Shown: one piece after another, positions 16,998 to 25,493 of the stretch
Position numbering within the stretch: the stretch's first letter is position 1
How the letters are laid out: each line of letters starts with the position of its first letter
Source of the DNA: Wolbachia endosymbiont (group B) of Hofmannophila pseudospretella
GTDB taxonomy: Bacteria > Pseudomonadota > Alphaproteobacteria > Rickettsiales > Anaplasmataceae
Length of the DNA: 64,000 nucleotides
Reading direction: 5' to 3'
Assembly (NCBI RefSeq): GCF_964028515.1
Contig: NZ_OZ034788.1
Location: forward strand, 1,302,001 to 1,366,000
The notes under the pieces: model-generated
What the model was told of the DNA's origin: nothing
The model's database searches: none
What the model saw: the letters and a program-made list of their open reading frames with translations, nothing else
Made by a program: the position numbers and the translations under genes

Positions 16998-18097
16998 TAC
17001 CAAAATCCATTACTGACCGAACAAATAAGAAACATTACAAACTCGTTTAATAGTAGTACTGGAAATATTGACAATAAAATTACACAAAACATCTTCAAGT
17101 AAACCTATGGTATCGTAGATACTATTGCGTAAAGTATTGTATTTGATATATTGCCACAACCTTTCAACAGGATTCAGTTCCGGTGAATAAGGAGGCAAGT
17201 ATATGATGGTAATGTTTTCCTGAATTTTCAAACTTTTTGATCTATGCCAACTTGCACAATCCATTACAAGAAAGGCTTCTTTCGTGCCTAAATCTTTCGA
17301 CATCTGCTCCAGAAATATATTCATACAATCAGTGTTTACATATGGAGCAAGTAGGCTAATTTTCTTACCACTTCTTGGATTTACCGCACTGTAGATATAG
17401 AAATTTTGTCTACCAATTTTCATTTTAACCTGTGTTCTGACCCCTTTTTTAAACCATCCGTGTCCGATTTTTGAATGAGTTCCAAATCGTGATTCATCAA
17501 AAAAATACCTCCTTTTCAGGGTGGGAATTGACTATTTTATTGAAGTATTTTTTAAACTCTTCTTGCTTGTTTTTATCTTGTTTATGGTGAATTGGCCTCG
17601 GTGTTATGTAAGAAAACTTCATCCTTTGTATCTCACGGTGCACTGTTGATTTGCTAATGTTTAGGCCAAATTCCTCTGAGATTTTTATTTGCACTTCCTT
17701 AATAGTAATATTTGGATTTCTTTCTACCCATATTTCAATTTGCTCACGTTGATTTTTGTTTAATTTGCTTTTTCTTCGCCGCTGAGACGGGGAAAATAAT
17801 CTTTCTACTCTACCAAATTTTAGATGCTTTATCCATTCAGTCAAAGCAGTCCTTGAAATTTTACATATTCTTGCCACAGCGCTTATACTACTTTCTTTTC
17901 CTGCTATCACCGCTTGTAACTTTTTTGAAACATATGCGTTATTTCTGACCTTTTTTAACATTTCTTTCGCCAAATTTACAACTTTTTCGTCTAATAGTTT
18001 TGACCTTAATGCCATTTATACCTCTCTATTTTATCTACTTTAGTATCACTTCTTTCCCATTATTGTCTATCTGTTCTTTATATAGTGGGAATTGGTA
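16998..18097 (-). mobile_element. IS630-type insertion sequence, copy D
   Basis: An 1100-base element whose ends read TACCAATTCCCACTA and (inverse) TACCAAAATCCATTA. It is flanked by TAA at 16995-16997 and 18098-18100. Treating TAA as the target duplication makes the host ankyrin frame continuous, while counting only the terminal TA as duplicated does not. Other copies with equal length lie at 19748-20847, 31771-32870 and 56630-57729. Confidence 0.9.
17010..18015 (-). CDS. IS630-family transposase, two frames (copy D)
   Basis: The first frame (18015 to 17497, 172 residues) has helix-turn-helix regions (ISAVARICKISRTALTEW; EFGLNISKSTVHREIQRM). The second frame (ending at 17010) has the rest of the DDE core: Asp in VMDCASWH and Glu in LNPVERLWQYI. 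The first catalytic Asp, in FDESRFGTHS, is read only if translation shifts by the equivalent of +1 on a run of seven T at the end of the first frame. Confidence 0.88.
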
Positions 18098-18237
18098 TAA
18101 GCTGCAGCAACATGACATTGATATGTACAATCAATGGAAAGAAGATGGGTTTGATATAAATGCTAATTCATTTGATGGAAGTAACTTACTATGTTTAGCA
18201 TCTGAAAGTGGCTGTGTAAAAGTAGTAGAGTTTCTTA

Positions 18238-19099
18238 GAGCCTGTACGTGATCTCAAAAAAGGGATAGAATGAGAGGATAAAGTATATAAAGTAGGATAT
18301 GCGAAGTTTATATCCAAGTGATATAAGTCGAGAAAAGTTTGAGATTATTGTAGCAGATCTGGAGTCTTGCAGGAAGAGGACAAAGCCAAGAACACTTGAT
18401 TTATATCATGTATTTTGTGGAGTGTTATACGTCTTAAAAAGTGGCTGCCAGTGGAGAATGTTACCAAAAGAGTTTCCAAAATGGCGGAATTGTTACGACT
18501 ATTTTAAGAAGTGGAGTGAAAAAGCAGATGCAAATAAAGAAAGTGTTCTGGAGCTGGTATTAAAAAAAAATAGTTGGCGTGGTCCGACAAAACAATGGTC
18601 GGAAAGAAAAAACCAGCTTCTGCATAATTGATGCACAAAGCGTAAAAAATGCAGATACTGCTGAAGAAAAAGGCTATGATGCAGGCAAAAAGGTTTCAGG
18701 AATAAAACGCCATATTGCGGTAGATACACAAGGTTTACCCCACGCAATTTATATAACAACGGCAGAAATAACTGATCGTAGTAGCGCTGTGAGAATGGTT
18801 AAAAATGCTAAAGAAAACCTATCTGAAGTTAAAAATATACTAGTTGATGCTGGCTACACAGGAGAAAATTTTGCAACACAAATAAAAGCAACTATTGGCG
18901 CTACCGTTGAAGTAATAAAGCGAAACGAATTACACACCTTTGTCGTATTGCCGAAAAGATGGGTTGTTGAGAGATCTTTTGCTTGGTTGCAAAAATGTAG
19001 GCGATTGTGGAAAAATTGCGAGCGGAAACTCAACACTAGCCTGCAAATGGTCGTTCTTGCTTTCGCTGCTTTGCTTCTGAAAAGATTATGAACAGGCTC
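18238..19099 (+). mobile_element. IS5-family insertion sequence, copy B
   Basis: Same 862-base element as at 9562-10423, opposite orientation, with TTA repeats at 18235-18237 and 19100-19102. It interrupts the ankyrin relic exactly within a repeat. Confidence 0.93.
18299..19091 (+). CDS. IS5-family transposase, two frames (copy B)
   Basis: First frame 18299-18631, second frame open from 18564 to 19091. The slip site is the run of nine A at 18562-18570. In the second frame AAA AAA ATA GTT leads straight into the conserved part, so a functional protein needs the shift. Confidence 0.88.
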
Positions 19100-19326
19100 T
19101 TATAGAGAAGGATGCAAATGTTAATATACAAGATAATGAAGGAAAGATTCCTTTGGATTATGCTATTTCTAGTGGAAGGGAAGACGTAATAAAGGTTTGT
19201 ACAGAAAAGATTCTTTTGCATGATGATGTTAATGAAGGGGTGTTGCAGATATCATCAGAGCAAGAAGCAGAAATTGGCTCACAAGATCAATATGAAACTC
19301 CTCTTTCATATCCGCTTTTTTTCTAA

Positions 19327-19744
19327 CAAGTAGAAAGTTAGAAAGTGCACTGAATTGATTTAATTATGATAAGAAAAACTAATTTGTAGTCTAGTTACGC
19401 AGGCAATTTTCCACAGTTGTCTGCATTTTTTGTTCCACAACTTATCTTTTTTTCGGCTTGTGCCATTTCTCACACTGTCTCTTGCTTTCTTGAACTCAGA
19501 AATTCAATAGCTACAAAAGCATTTGAGTAGTTTTTTGTTAAGAATTAGGCATAGAATCCCCCATATTTATTAATAAAGAACAGAAAAAATGTAACGCACA
19601 TACGACAGAGATTAAGCATATGTGTGCACCCATTTGCGCTGAAGAAGATACGCTACATTCTTTACTGAGTTTGATTATTTGATAAAAAAGTCTGCAGACG
19701 AAGATAGATTTTGAGCTCTAAAAATACCTCTACTTTGATTATAC
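19327..19744 (-). other. Non-coding stretch with a decayed IS5-type remnant
   Basis: No intact gene. On the reverse strand, about 19390-19475 aligns by eye with the end of the IS5 transposase gene: GCCGAAAAAAAGATAAGTTG and AATGCAGACAACTGTGGAAA compare with GCCGAAAAGATGGGTTG and AATGTAGGCGATTGTGGAAA of the intact copies, with a deletion between. The remaining bases up to 19744 show nothing recognisable. Confidence 0.5.
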
Positions 19745-19747
19745 TAA

Positions 19748-20847
19748 TACCAATTCCCACTATATAAAGAACAGATAGACAATAATGGGAAAGAAGTGAT
19801 ACTAAAGTAGATAAAATAGAGAGGTATAAATGGCATTAAGGTCAAAACTATTAGACGAAAAAGTTGTAAATTTGGCGAAAGAAATGTTAAAAAAGGTCAG
19901 AAATAACGCATATGTTTCAAAAAAGTTACAAGCGGTGATAGCAGGAAAAGAAAGTAGTATAAGCGCTGTGGCAAGAATATGTAAAATTTCAAGGACTGCT
20001 TTGACTGAATGGATAAAGCATCTAAAATTTGGTAGAGTAGAAAGATTATTTTCCCCGTCTCAGCGGCGAAGAAAAAGCAAATTAAACAAAAATCAACGTG
20101 AGCAAATTGAAATATGGGTAGAAAGAAATCCAAATATTACTATTAAGGAAGTGCAAATAAAAATCTCAGAGGAATTTGGCCTAAACATTAGCAAATCAAC
20201 AGTGCACCGTGAGATACAAAGGATGAAGTTTTCTTACATAACACCGAGGCCAATTCACCATAAACAAGATAAAAACAAGCAAGAAGAGTTTAAAAAATAC
20301 TTCAATAAAATAGTCAATTCCCACCCTGAAAAGGAGGTATTTTTTTGATGAATCACGATTTGGAACTCATTCAAAAATCGGACACGGATGGTTTAAAAAA
20401 GGGGTCAGAACACAGGTTAAAATGAAAATTGGTAGACAAAATTTCTATATCTACAGTGCGGTAAATCCAAGAAGTGGTAAGAAAATTAGCCTACTTGCTC
20501 CATATGTAAACACTGATTGTATGAATATATTTCTGGAGCAGATGTCGAAAGATTTAGGCACGAAAGAAGCCTTTCTTGTAATGGATTGTGCAAGTTGGCA
20601 TAGATCAAAAAGTTTGAAAATTCAGGAAAACATTACCATCATATACTTGCCTCCTTATTCACCGGAACTGAATCCTGTTGAAAGGTTGTGGCAATATATC
20701 AAATACAATACTTTACGCAATAGTATCTACGATACCATAGGTTTACTTGAAGATGTTTTGTGTAATTTTATTGTCAATATTTCCAGTACTACTATTAAAC
20801 GAGTTTGTAATGTTTCTTATTTGTTCGGTCAGTAATGGATTTTGGTA
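19748..20847 (+). mobile_element. IS630-type insertion sequence, copy E
   Basis: Complete 1100-base copy with TAA flanks at 19745-19747 and 20848-20850. It sits in non-coding DNA, and its right end is 74 bases upstream of the -35 box of ssrA. Confidence 0.92.
19830..20835 (+). CDS. IS630-family transposase, two frames (copy E)
   Basis: First frame 19830-20348, second frame continuing to 20835. The slip site is the T run at 20340-20346, directly before GATGAATCA, which encodes the first catalytic Asp. Protein sequence is identical to copy D as far as can be read. Confidence 0.88.
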
Positions 20848-20920
20848 TAAGATTAGATAAATAGGCGAAGTAATTTTTATATTAGTTTTTTAGCTTACAA
20901 CCGATTTTACGTTTAACAAC

Positions 20921-20949
20921 TTGACATTTATTCAATACTACTGTATAAT
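20921..20949 (+). promoter_or_regulatory. Consensus sigma-70 promoter of ssrA
   Basis: TTGACA at 20921-20926, a 17-base spacer, and TATAAT at 20944-20949: a perfect match to the housekeeping consensus at optimal spacing. Initiation is expected near 20956, just before the acceptor part of the tmRNA. Confidence 0.85.
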
Positions 20950-20956
20950 AAAGATG

Positions 20957-21254
20957 TGCATTTTTTGTACTATGGCAATAAAATTACCTTGTAATAGGTG
21001 TATTGGACCCGAGGGCAGTACTCGGCGCCTCCACCATATTTTTTGTTAATACGGGGGCGAGTAAGGATCGACATGCATAGTAAAGATGGTAGCTTTGCTC
21101 GGTTAGATACCACCGCTAAGAGTTCACAATTTAGATGCAAACGATAACTTTGCTGCTGAAAACAATGTTAAAAAAGTAGCTGCTTAATTTAGGCACTATA
21201 ATTTCATTGCTATAAGCACGGTTTAGGGAACGCCGGGTAACAGAAGTTCCCCCA
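20957..21254 (+). ncRNA. ssrA: Two-piece (permuted) tmRNA
   Basis: tmRNA rescues stalled ribosomes and adds a degradation tag. The acceptor part comes first. T arm: CCGAG (21009-21013), a 7-base loop, CTCGG (21021-21025). Next come CGCCTCC and ACCA, ending at 21036. After a short intervening loop (21037-21052), the coding part begins GGGGGCG (21053-21059), which pairs with CGCCTCC over seven pairs, one of them G-U. The tag frame, 21137-21187, reads ANDNFAAENNVKKVAA then TAA. A GGGAAC/GTTCCC hairpin (21226-21251) closes the coding piece. This order is the circularly permuted alphaproteobacterial form. The outer ends are approximate. Confidence 0.93.
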
Positions 21255-21270
21255 AACATGTAAGGGTTAT

Positions 21271-21699
21271 ATGGATAAAACAGCTTATCAGAAGTCGCTT
21301 AGTTATGCTAAATTTCAAGTTATCAAAAAGGCTCTAGATACTATATTAGATAATGTTTTTACTCCTCACTTAGAGATACTGTTTTTTACGCGATTTAACG
21401 GTGTTGTCATACCAGACTACTTGAAAGAATCATATCCTACTCAAATGCTTATTATATTACAGCATCAATTTTATGGTCTAAAAGTTCTTGAAGATAGGTT
21501 TAGCGTTAGTTTGAGTTTTCGTGGAAAACAAGAACAAGTCACTGTACCGTTTTTTGCTATTAGTGAGTTTCATGATAAAATTTCAGGAGATACTTTAGTA
21601 TTTAGCGTTGATTCTGATAAAGAATATGAAAGTGAGAAATGTGCTGAAAAGTCATCAAATGGTAGTATTATATCTATAGATCAACTTTACGATAAGTAG
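21271..21699 (+). CDS. sspB: ClpXP adaptor SspB (alphaproteobacterial type)
   Basis: A 142-residue protein matching the alphaproteobacterial SspB family, which tethers ssrA-tagged proteins to the ClpXP protease. Seen: PDYLKESYPTQMLIILQHQF, then LEDRFSVSLSFRGKQEQVTVPFFAI, the conserved beta core that binds the tag, and an acidic, flexible tail that ends in ISIDQLYDK, where the ClpX-docking segment is expected. It starts 17 bases after the ssrA coding piece, with AGGG upstream, and may be transcribed from the ssrA promoter. Confidence 0.88.
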   Translation: MDKTAYQKSLSYAKFQVIKKALDTILDNVFTPHLEILFFTRFNGVVIPDYLKESYPTQMLIILQHQFYGLKVLEDRFSVSLSFRGKQEQVTVPFFAISEFHDKISGDTLVFSVDSDKEYESEKCAEKSSNGSIISIDQLYDK

Positions 21700-22190
21700 T
21701 TGCTTCATTTTATAAATAAAAAATATTGTATCTGTTCAGGATATCGACAAGACCATAGAGTAAAAGTGAGTTTATAACAAATGGTATCATTTGAGTAGCT
21801 GACATTGACTTTCACATAAAAAACGTTGTAAAGCGCTTTCATGTTTACCAACTTAGTGCTAATCTGGATCCCAGTGTCTGGGCACTGGGATGACAACAAA
21901 GGGGCGACTTGAGCAGAGGCTATTTAGGTAACAAGAGGTGGACAAGAAAAGAAGCGCTGGTTTCATACGTACCTGAACACTTATCTTGCATGTAATAAAC
22001 ATGATCAAAAAGCTATTCATACAGTACACATCTCTCCGTTAATTTATCAATAAGTTTTTTATCTACTTGGAACCAAAGATTACAATATCTTATAGCTTAT
22101 TGTTTACACCTGTTTCAGCATAAAAATTATTGTGGGGCTTGATTTTATATCTATCACTACACATAATAGGTTTTAGTATAAATTAGTAAT
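21700..22190. other. Intergenic region between sspB and yggT with two repeats
   Basis: No gene seen. At 21754-21783 lies ATAGAGTAAAAGTGAGTTTA followed by TAACAAATG, repeated almost exactly at 43396-43424. At 21864-21897 lies a short palindromic repeat (CTGGATCCCAGTGTCTGGGC and the inverse half with GATGACAAC). A possible promoter precedes yggT. Confidence 0.6.
22139..22167 (+). promoter_or_regulatory. Possible promoter of yggT-ftsK
   Basis: TTGATT at 22139-22144, 17 bases, then CATAAT at 22162-22167, 23 bases before the yggT ATG. One mismatch from consensus in each hexamer; no experimental support. Confidence 0.45.
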
Positions 22191-22469
22191 ATGCATCCAA
22201 TCATATACTTGCTTAATCTGCTACTTGATTTTTACAGCTTCATTCTAATATGCTCAGTTGTTCTGGATTTGTTGATTAAATTGAATGTGGTTAACATGTA
22301 TAATGAAGTTGTAAGCAAAATAATGCAAACTTTAAACCGACTTACCCATCCTCCACTAAAGGTTATCAGAAGGTATATACAACCATTCAATGGATTAGAT
22401 TTATCCGTGATGATATTGATAATAGCAATTCACTTTGTAAAATATACAATTACTTATTACTTTAAGTAG
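22191..22469 (+). CDS. YggT-family membrane protein
   Basis: A 92-residue protein with two hydrophobic helices (residues about 3-28 and 70-90). The linking segment LNRLTHPPLKVIRRYIQP is the YggT pattern. YggT proteins are linked to envelope or division functions, but the role is unsettled. The stop codon directly abuts the ftsK ATG, so the two form one operon. Confidence 0.85.
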   Translation: MHPIIYLLNLLLDFYSFILICSVVLDLLIKLNVVNMYNEVVSKIMQTLNRLTHPPLKVIRRYIQPFNGLDLSVMILIIAIHFVKYTITYYFK

Positions 22470-24578
22470 ATGTTAAAAAAACAGCTAAAATCAGCGATAT
22501 ACCTGTCACTTTTAATGTATATATATATATCGATTTTTAGCTATAATTATCAAGATCCATCCTTAAATACAGCTACAAATGAGAAAGTAACAAATTTAGG
22601 TGGAATAGTAGGTTCATATTTAGCTGATATATTAGTTCAATTTTTGGGACTCGCTAGTATTACAATAGCTACAACCATAGTTTACTTTTTGATATCAAAA
22701 AGGTTGTTGAAGATTCTCTATTTAGTATTAATCAATTTGGGAATATGCTCTACATTAGAGCAACTTTCGCTCAGCACCACTGCAAGGTATATGCACAGTG
22801 GAATAGTCGGCAATACTCTAATTGGCCACTGCCCGTTTTATGTATTCACGGTAGTAGCGTCGATAGGTATTGTAGGATTGGTTGGTTGGAAGAGAACAGT
22901 TTATTCTTTACTTTTCCTATGCAAAAAAATAGCTTCCTTTTTTCCAAAGATCTTGTTTTTCAGATTACGTAAAACTACTGATTATTCAATAGCACCGTTA
23001 GTATTAGAAGAAAAATATAGAACCACTAGACAACAACCAAAAGAAAGACAGAAAAAAGCTACCGAAGAGATTTTTAAACCACCTTCTAGCGAGTTTGAGT
23101 TTCCAAGCATTCACTTACTTTCTAAAGTAGAAGAATCTGTGCAGAGAAAACAGTTGAATGCATTAGAGAGCAATAAGAATTTATCTTTGCTGGAGCAGGT
23201 CCTGAGTGATTTTGGCGTGCAAGGAAAAATTATAAGTGTATGTTATGGACCGGTTGTGACTTTATATAAACTTGAACCACAAGCCGGCACAAAATCTGCA
23301 AGAGTGATTGGCCTTGCGGATGATATTGCACGTTCGATGAGTGCACTCTCTGCACGTATTTCAATAATTCGTGGGCAAAATGCTATGGGAATAGAGTTGC
23401 CGAACAAGGAGAGAGAGATTGTGATGCTGCGTGATTTACTTGAATCGCCAGAATACCAAAATGCAAACTTAAATCTTCCAATTGCACTTGGCAAGGAAAT
23501 AAGCGGAAAGCCAGTTATTGCAGATTTGACTAAAATGCCCCACTTGCTTGTTGCCGGGACTACGGGGTCAGGAAAATCAGTTGCGATTAACACGATGATT
23601 CTATCGCTCGTTTATCGATTAAGTCCTGATGAATGCAAGATGATAATGATCGACCCCAAAATGCTCGAGCTTTCAATATATGATGCAATACCGCATCTAA
23701 TAACGCCAGTGGTAACAGAGCCAAAAAAAGCTGTTATTGCTCTTAAGTGGATAGTGAAAGAGATGGAAAATCGCTATCGCATGATGTCATATTTAAATGT
23801 GCGCAATGTAATAAACTATAATCAAAAAATTACAGAAGCGATGAATAGCGGAATAGAGTTGGAGCGCGTTGTACAGATTGGGTTTAACTCAACAACGGGT
23901 AAACCTTTATTTGAAAAAATACCACTTAAAATGGAGACATTTCCGTATATTGTGGTGATCGTAGATGAAATGGCAGATTTAATGCTTGTTGCTGGCAAAG
24001 ATATAGAATGCTCTATTCAACGTTTAGCTCAGATGGCTCGTGCTGCAGGAATACACATCATAATGGCAACACAACGCCCATCTGTAGATGTAATAACAGG
24101 TGTGATAAAAGCAAACTTTCCAACGAGAATTAGTTTTGCTGTTACTTCTAAGATAGATAGCCGTACAATACTTGGTGAACAAGGGGCTGAACAATTGCTC
24201 GGTATGGGTGATATGCTTTATATGGCCTCTGGTGGTAAGATTATTCGAGTTCACGGTCCATTTGTAAGTGATGATGAGGTGCAAAATATAGTTGATCATC
24301 TGAAAACGCAAGGTGAGCCAAACTACATGGAGGAAATCACTCAAGAAGATGAAAATTCTTTCTCGGAATCAGAAGGTGAAACAGAAGATGAAGAGAACGA
24401 TCTATACAAGCAAGCAGTGACCATCATTCAGAGAGATCAAAAGGTTTCAACTAGTTACATTCAAAGGCAGCTTAGAATAGGCTATAATAGAGCTGCAAAT
24501 ATTGTTGAAAGAATGGAGAAAGAAGGTATTGTCAGCGCTCCGAGTTACTCAGGAAAGAGAGAGATATTGGTAGAATAA
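22470..24578 (+). CDS. ftsK: DNA translocase FtsK
   Basis: A 702-residue septal DNA pump that resolves and moves chromosome ends at division. Four N-terminal membrane segments (about residues 8-150) are followed by a short charged linker, so the protein is compact compared with long-linker FtsK. The motor has Walker A GTTGSGKSVAIN near residue 363, Walker B VIVDEMADLM and the ATQRPSVDVITG block. The C-terminal winged-helix gamma domain (DDLYKQAVTIIQRDQKVSTS to REILVE) binds KOPS-type guide sequences. Confidence 0.95.
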   Translation: MLKKQLKSAIYLSLLMYIYISIFSYNYQDPSLNTATNEKVTNLGGIVGSYLADILVQFLGLASITIATTIVYFLISKRLLKILYLVLINLGICSTLEQLSLSTTARYMHSGIVGNTLIGHCPFYVFTVVASIGIVGLVGWKRTVYSLLFLCKKIASFFPKILFFRLRKTTDYSIAPLVLEEKYRTTRQQPKERQKKATEEIFKPPSSEFEFPSIHLLSKVEESVQRKQLNALESNKNLSLLEQVLSDFGVQGKIISVCYGPVVTLYKLEPQAGTKSARVIGLADDIARSMSALSARISIIRGQNAMGIELPNKEREIVMLRDLLESPEYQNANLNLPIALGKEISGKPVIADLTKMPHLLVAGTTGSGKSVAINTMILSLVYRLSPDECKMIMIDPKMLELSIYDAIPHLITPVVTEPKKAVIALKWIVKEMENRYRMMSYLNVRNVINYNQKITEAMNSGIELERVVQIGFNSTTGKPLFEKIPLKMETFPYIVVIVDEMADLMLVAGKDIECSIQRLAQMARAAGIHIIMATQRPSVDVITGVIKANFPTRISFAVTSKIDSRTILGEQGAEQLLGMGDMLYMASGGKIIRVHGPFVSDDEVQNIVDHLKTQGEPNYMEEITQEDENSFSESEGETEDEENDLYKQAVTIIQRDQKVSTSYIQRQLRIGYNRAANIVERMEKEGIVSAPSYSGKREILVE

Positions 24579-24759
24579 TCGCTAACTTAAACCAAGGAAA
24601 GTTATTTTAAGATCAATAGATCTCTTGCATAACTGGAATTCAAAAGTTCCAGCGCATGACCAGATATTTCTTATTGGATCCCAGTTGTATAGTGTTTAAT
24701 ACTAAATTAACTACTAAAAACGTACAATAGTAATATATTAATTAGCTAGGGGGTTAAAA

Positions 24760-25317
24760 ATGGGTATAACCAAATTTGTATTCGGTTTTGATAAATTGGA
24801 TGTAACAGCATTGCAGGAAAGTCAAAATATTGATGCTAAAAAGTTTCAAGAAGTATTTAGCGCATTAAAAGAATGGCAAGAAGCTCAAAAGATAGATGCT
24901 AAACAGTTTGAAGAGGTATTTAGTGCATTAAAAGAGTGGCAAGAAGCTCAAAAGATAGATGTTGAGCAATTTGAAAAAGTTTTTGGTGCATTAGAAGATA
25001 AGATTGGTACTGAGCAGTTTCAAGCTATGCAAGAGCACTTAAGCGGCTTGCAAGAAAAATTTACAGGCTTAGAAGAAAAAGTAGAAACATTTGCAGACAT
25101 GGTAGGTGGGCAAGAACAAGCAATACTAACTTGTGCCATAGTCAGTGCTGTTGCTGCAATAGCGGTAACTAGTTTTGTTGCATTCTGTATCTATCAAGGA
25201 GTTAAATCTGAAAGGGAAGGAAAAAGAGACTTGTCTCAAGATAAACCAAATGGGAAGTTTAGTAATGTAGGTGATACCGAAAAACTGAATAATAATTTAC
25301 AACAAGTAGGAGTGTAA
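24760..25317 (+). CDS. Unknown protein with 21-residue helical repeats and one membrane segment
   Basis: A 185-residue protein of unknown family. Residues about 23-78 hold three tandem units of 21 residues: IDAKKFQEVFSALKEWQEAQK, then near copies beginning IDAKQF and IDVEQF. The first two are almost identical at the DNA level, suggesting recent duplication. A heptad-like stretch (LSGLQEKFTGLEEKVETF) leads into a transmembrane helix (ILTCAIVSAVAAIAVTSFVAFCIYQ, about 121-145) and a charged tail. There is no signal peptide. GGGGG lies before the ATG and a hairpin terminator follows. It looks like a small surface or inclusion-type membrane protein, but this is inference. Confidence 0.72.
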   Translation: MGITKFVFGFDKLDVTALQESQNIDAKKFQEVFSALKEWQEAQKIDAKQFEEVFSALKEWQEAQKIDVEQFEKVFGALEDKIGTEQFQAMQEHLSGLQEKFTGLEEKVETFADMVGGQEQAILTCAIVSAVAAIAVTSFVAFCIYQGVKSEREGKRDLSQDKPNGKFSNVGDTEKLNNNLQQVGV

Positions 25318-25330
25318 TGCTCTTCTTGAA

Positions 25331-25359
25331 AAGGTGTTACGTAAAATTTGTAACACCTT
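25331..25359 (+). terminator. Hairpin terminator after the 21-residue-repeat gene
   Basis: AAGGTGTTAC and GTAACACCTT form a perfect 10-base stem around a 9-base loop, 13 bases after the stop codon. The following T content is modest (AAACTTTCTTT). Confidence 0.65.
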
Positions 25360-25493
25360 AAACTTTCTTTAGATTTTGCAGGTTTTGGTAGTAAATTTTT
25401 TAGAAAGATGTTTGTATTATAAAGTTGGTAGAGATTCTGATTTACTTGAAGTTTGTTAATTGGTATCTTTTAAAGCACAATATTCACTATAGT

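Larger units (their letters stand above)
16903..19326 (+). pseudogene. Ankyrin-repeat gene broken by an IS630-type and an IS5-family element
   Basis: Three pieces (16903-16997, 18098-18237, 19100-19326) join into one frame when the elements at 16998-18097 and 18238-19099 and one 3-base target copy each are removed. The result is 151 codons plus stop with no break. The joins read IIEKLQSKLQQHDIDM at the first site and VVEFLIEKDANVNIQD at the second, the latter restoring a perfect ankyrin repeat. GGAG precedes the ATG at 16903. The restored protein has about two ankyrin units (FDGSNLLCLASESGCVKVVEFL and EGKIPLDYAISSGREDVIKV). As it stands the gene is destroyed. Confidence 0.85.

Noticed and set aside
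16998..18097. Simple TA duplication for the IS630-type element
   Set aside because: It leaves the two host genes out of frame; the TAA duplication restores both exactly.
25425..25493. Longer N-terminus for the secreted protein
   Set aside because: It would place 23 residues before a clear signal peptide; the internal ATG at 25494 fits better.
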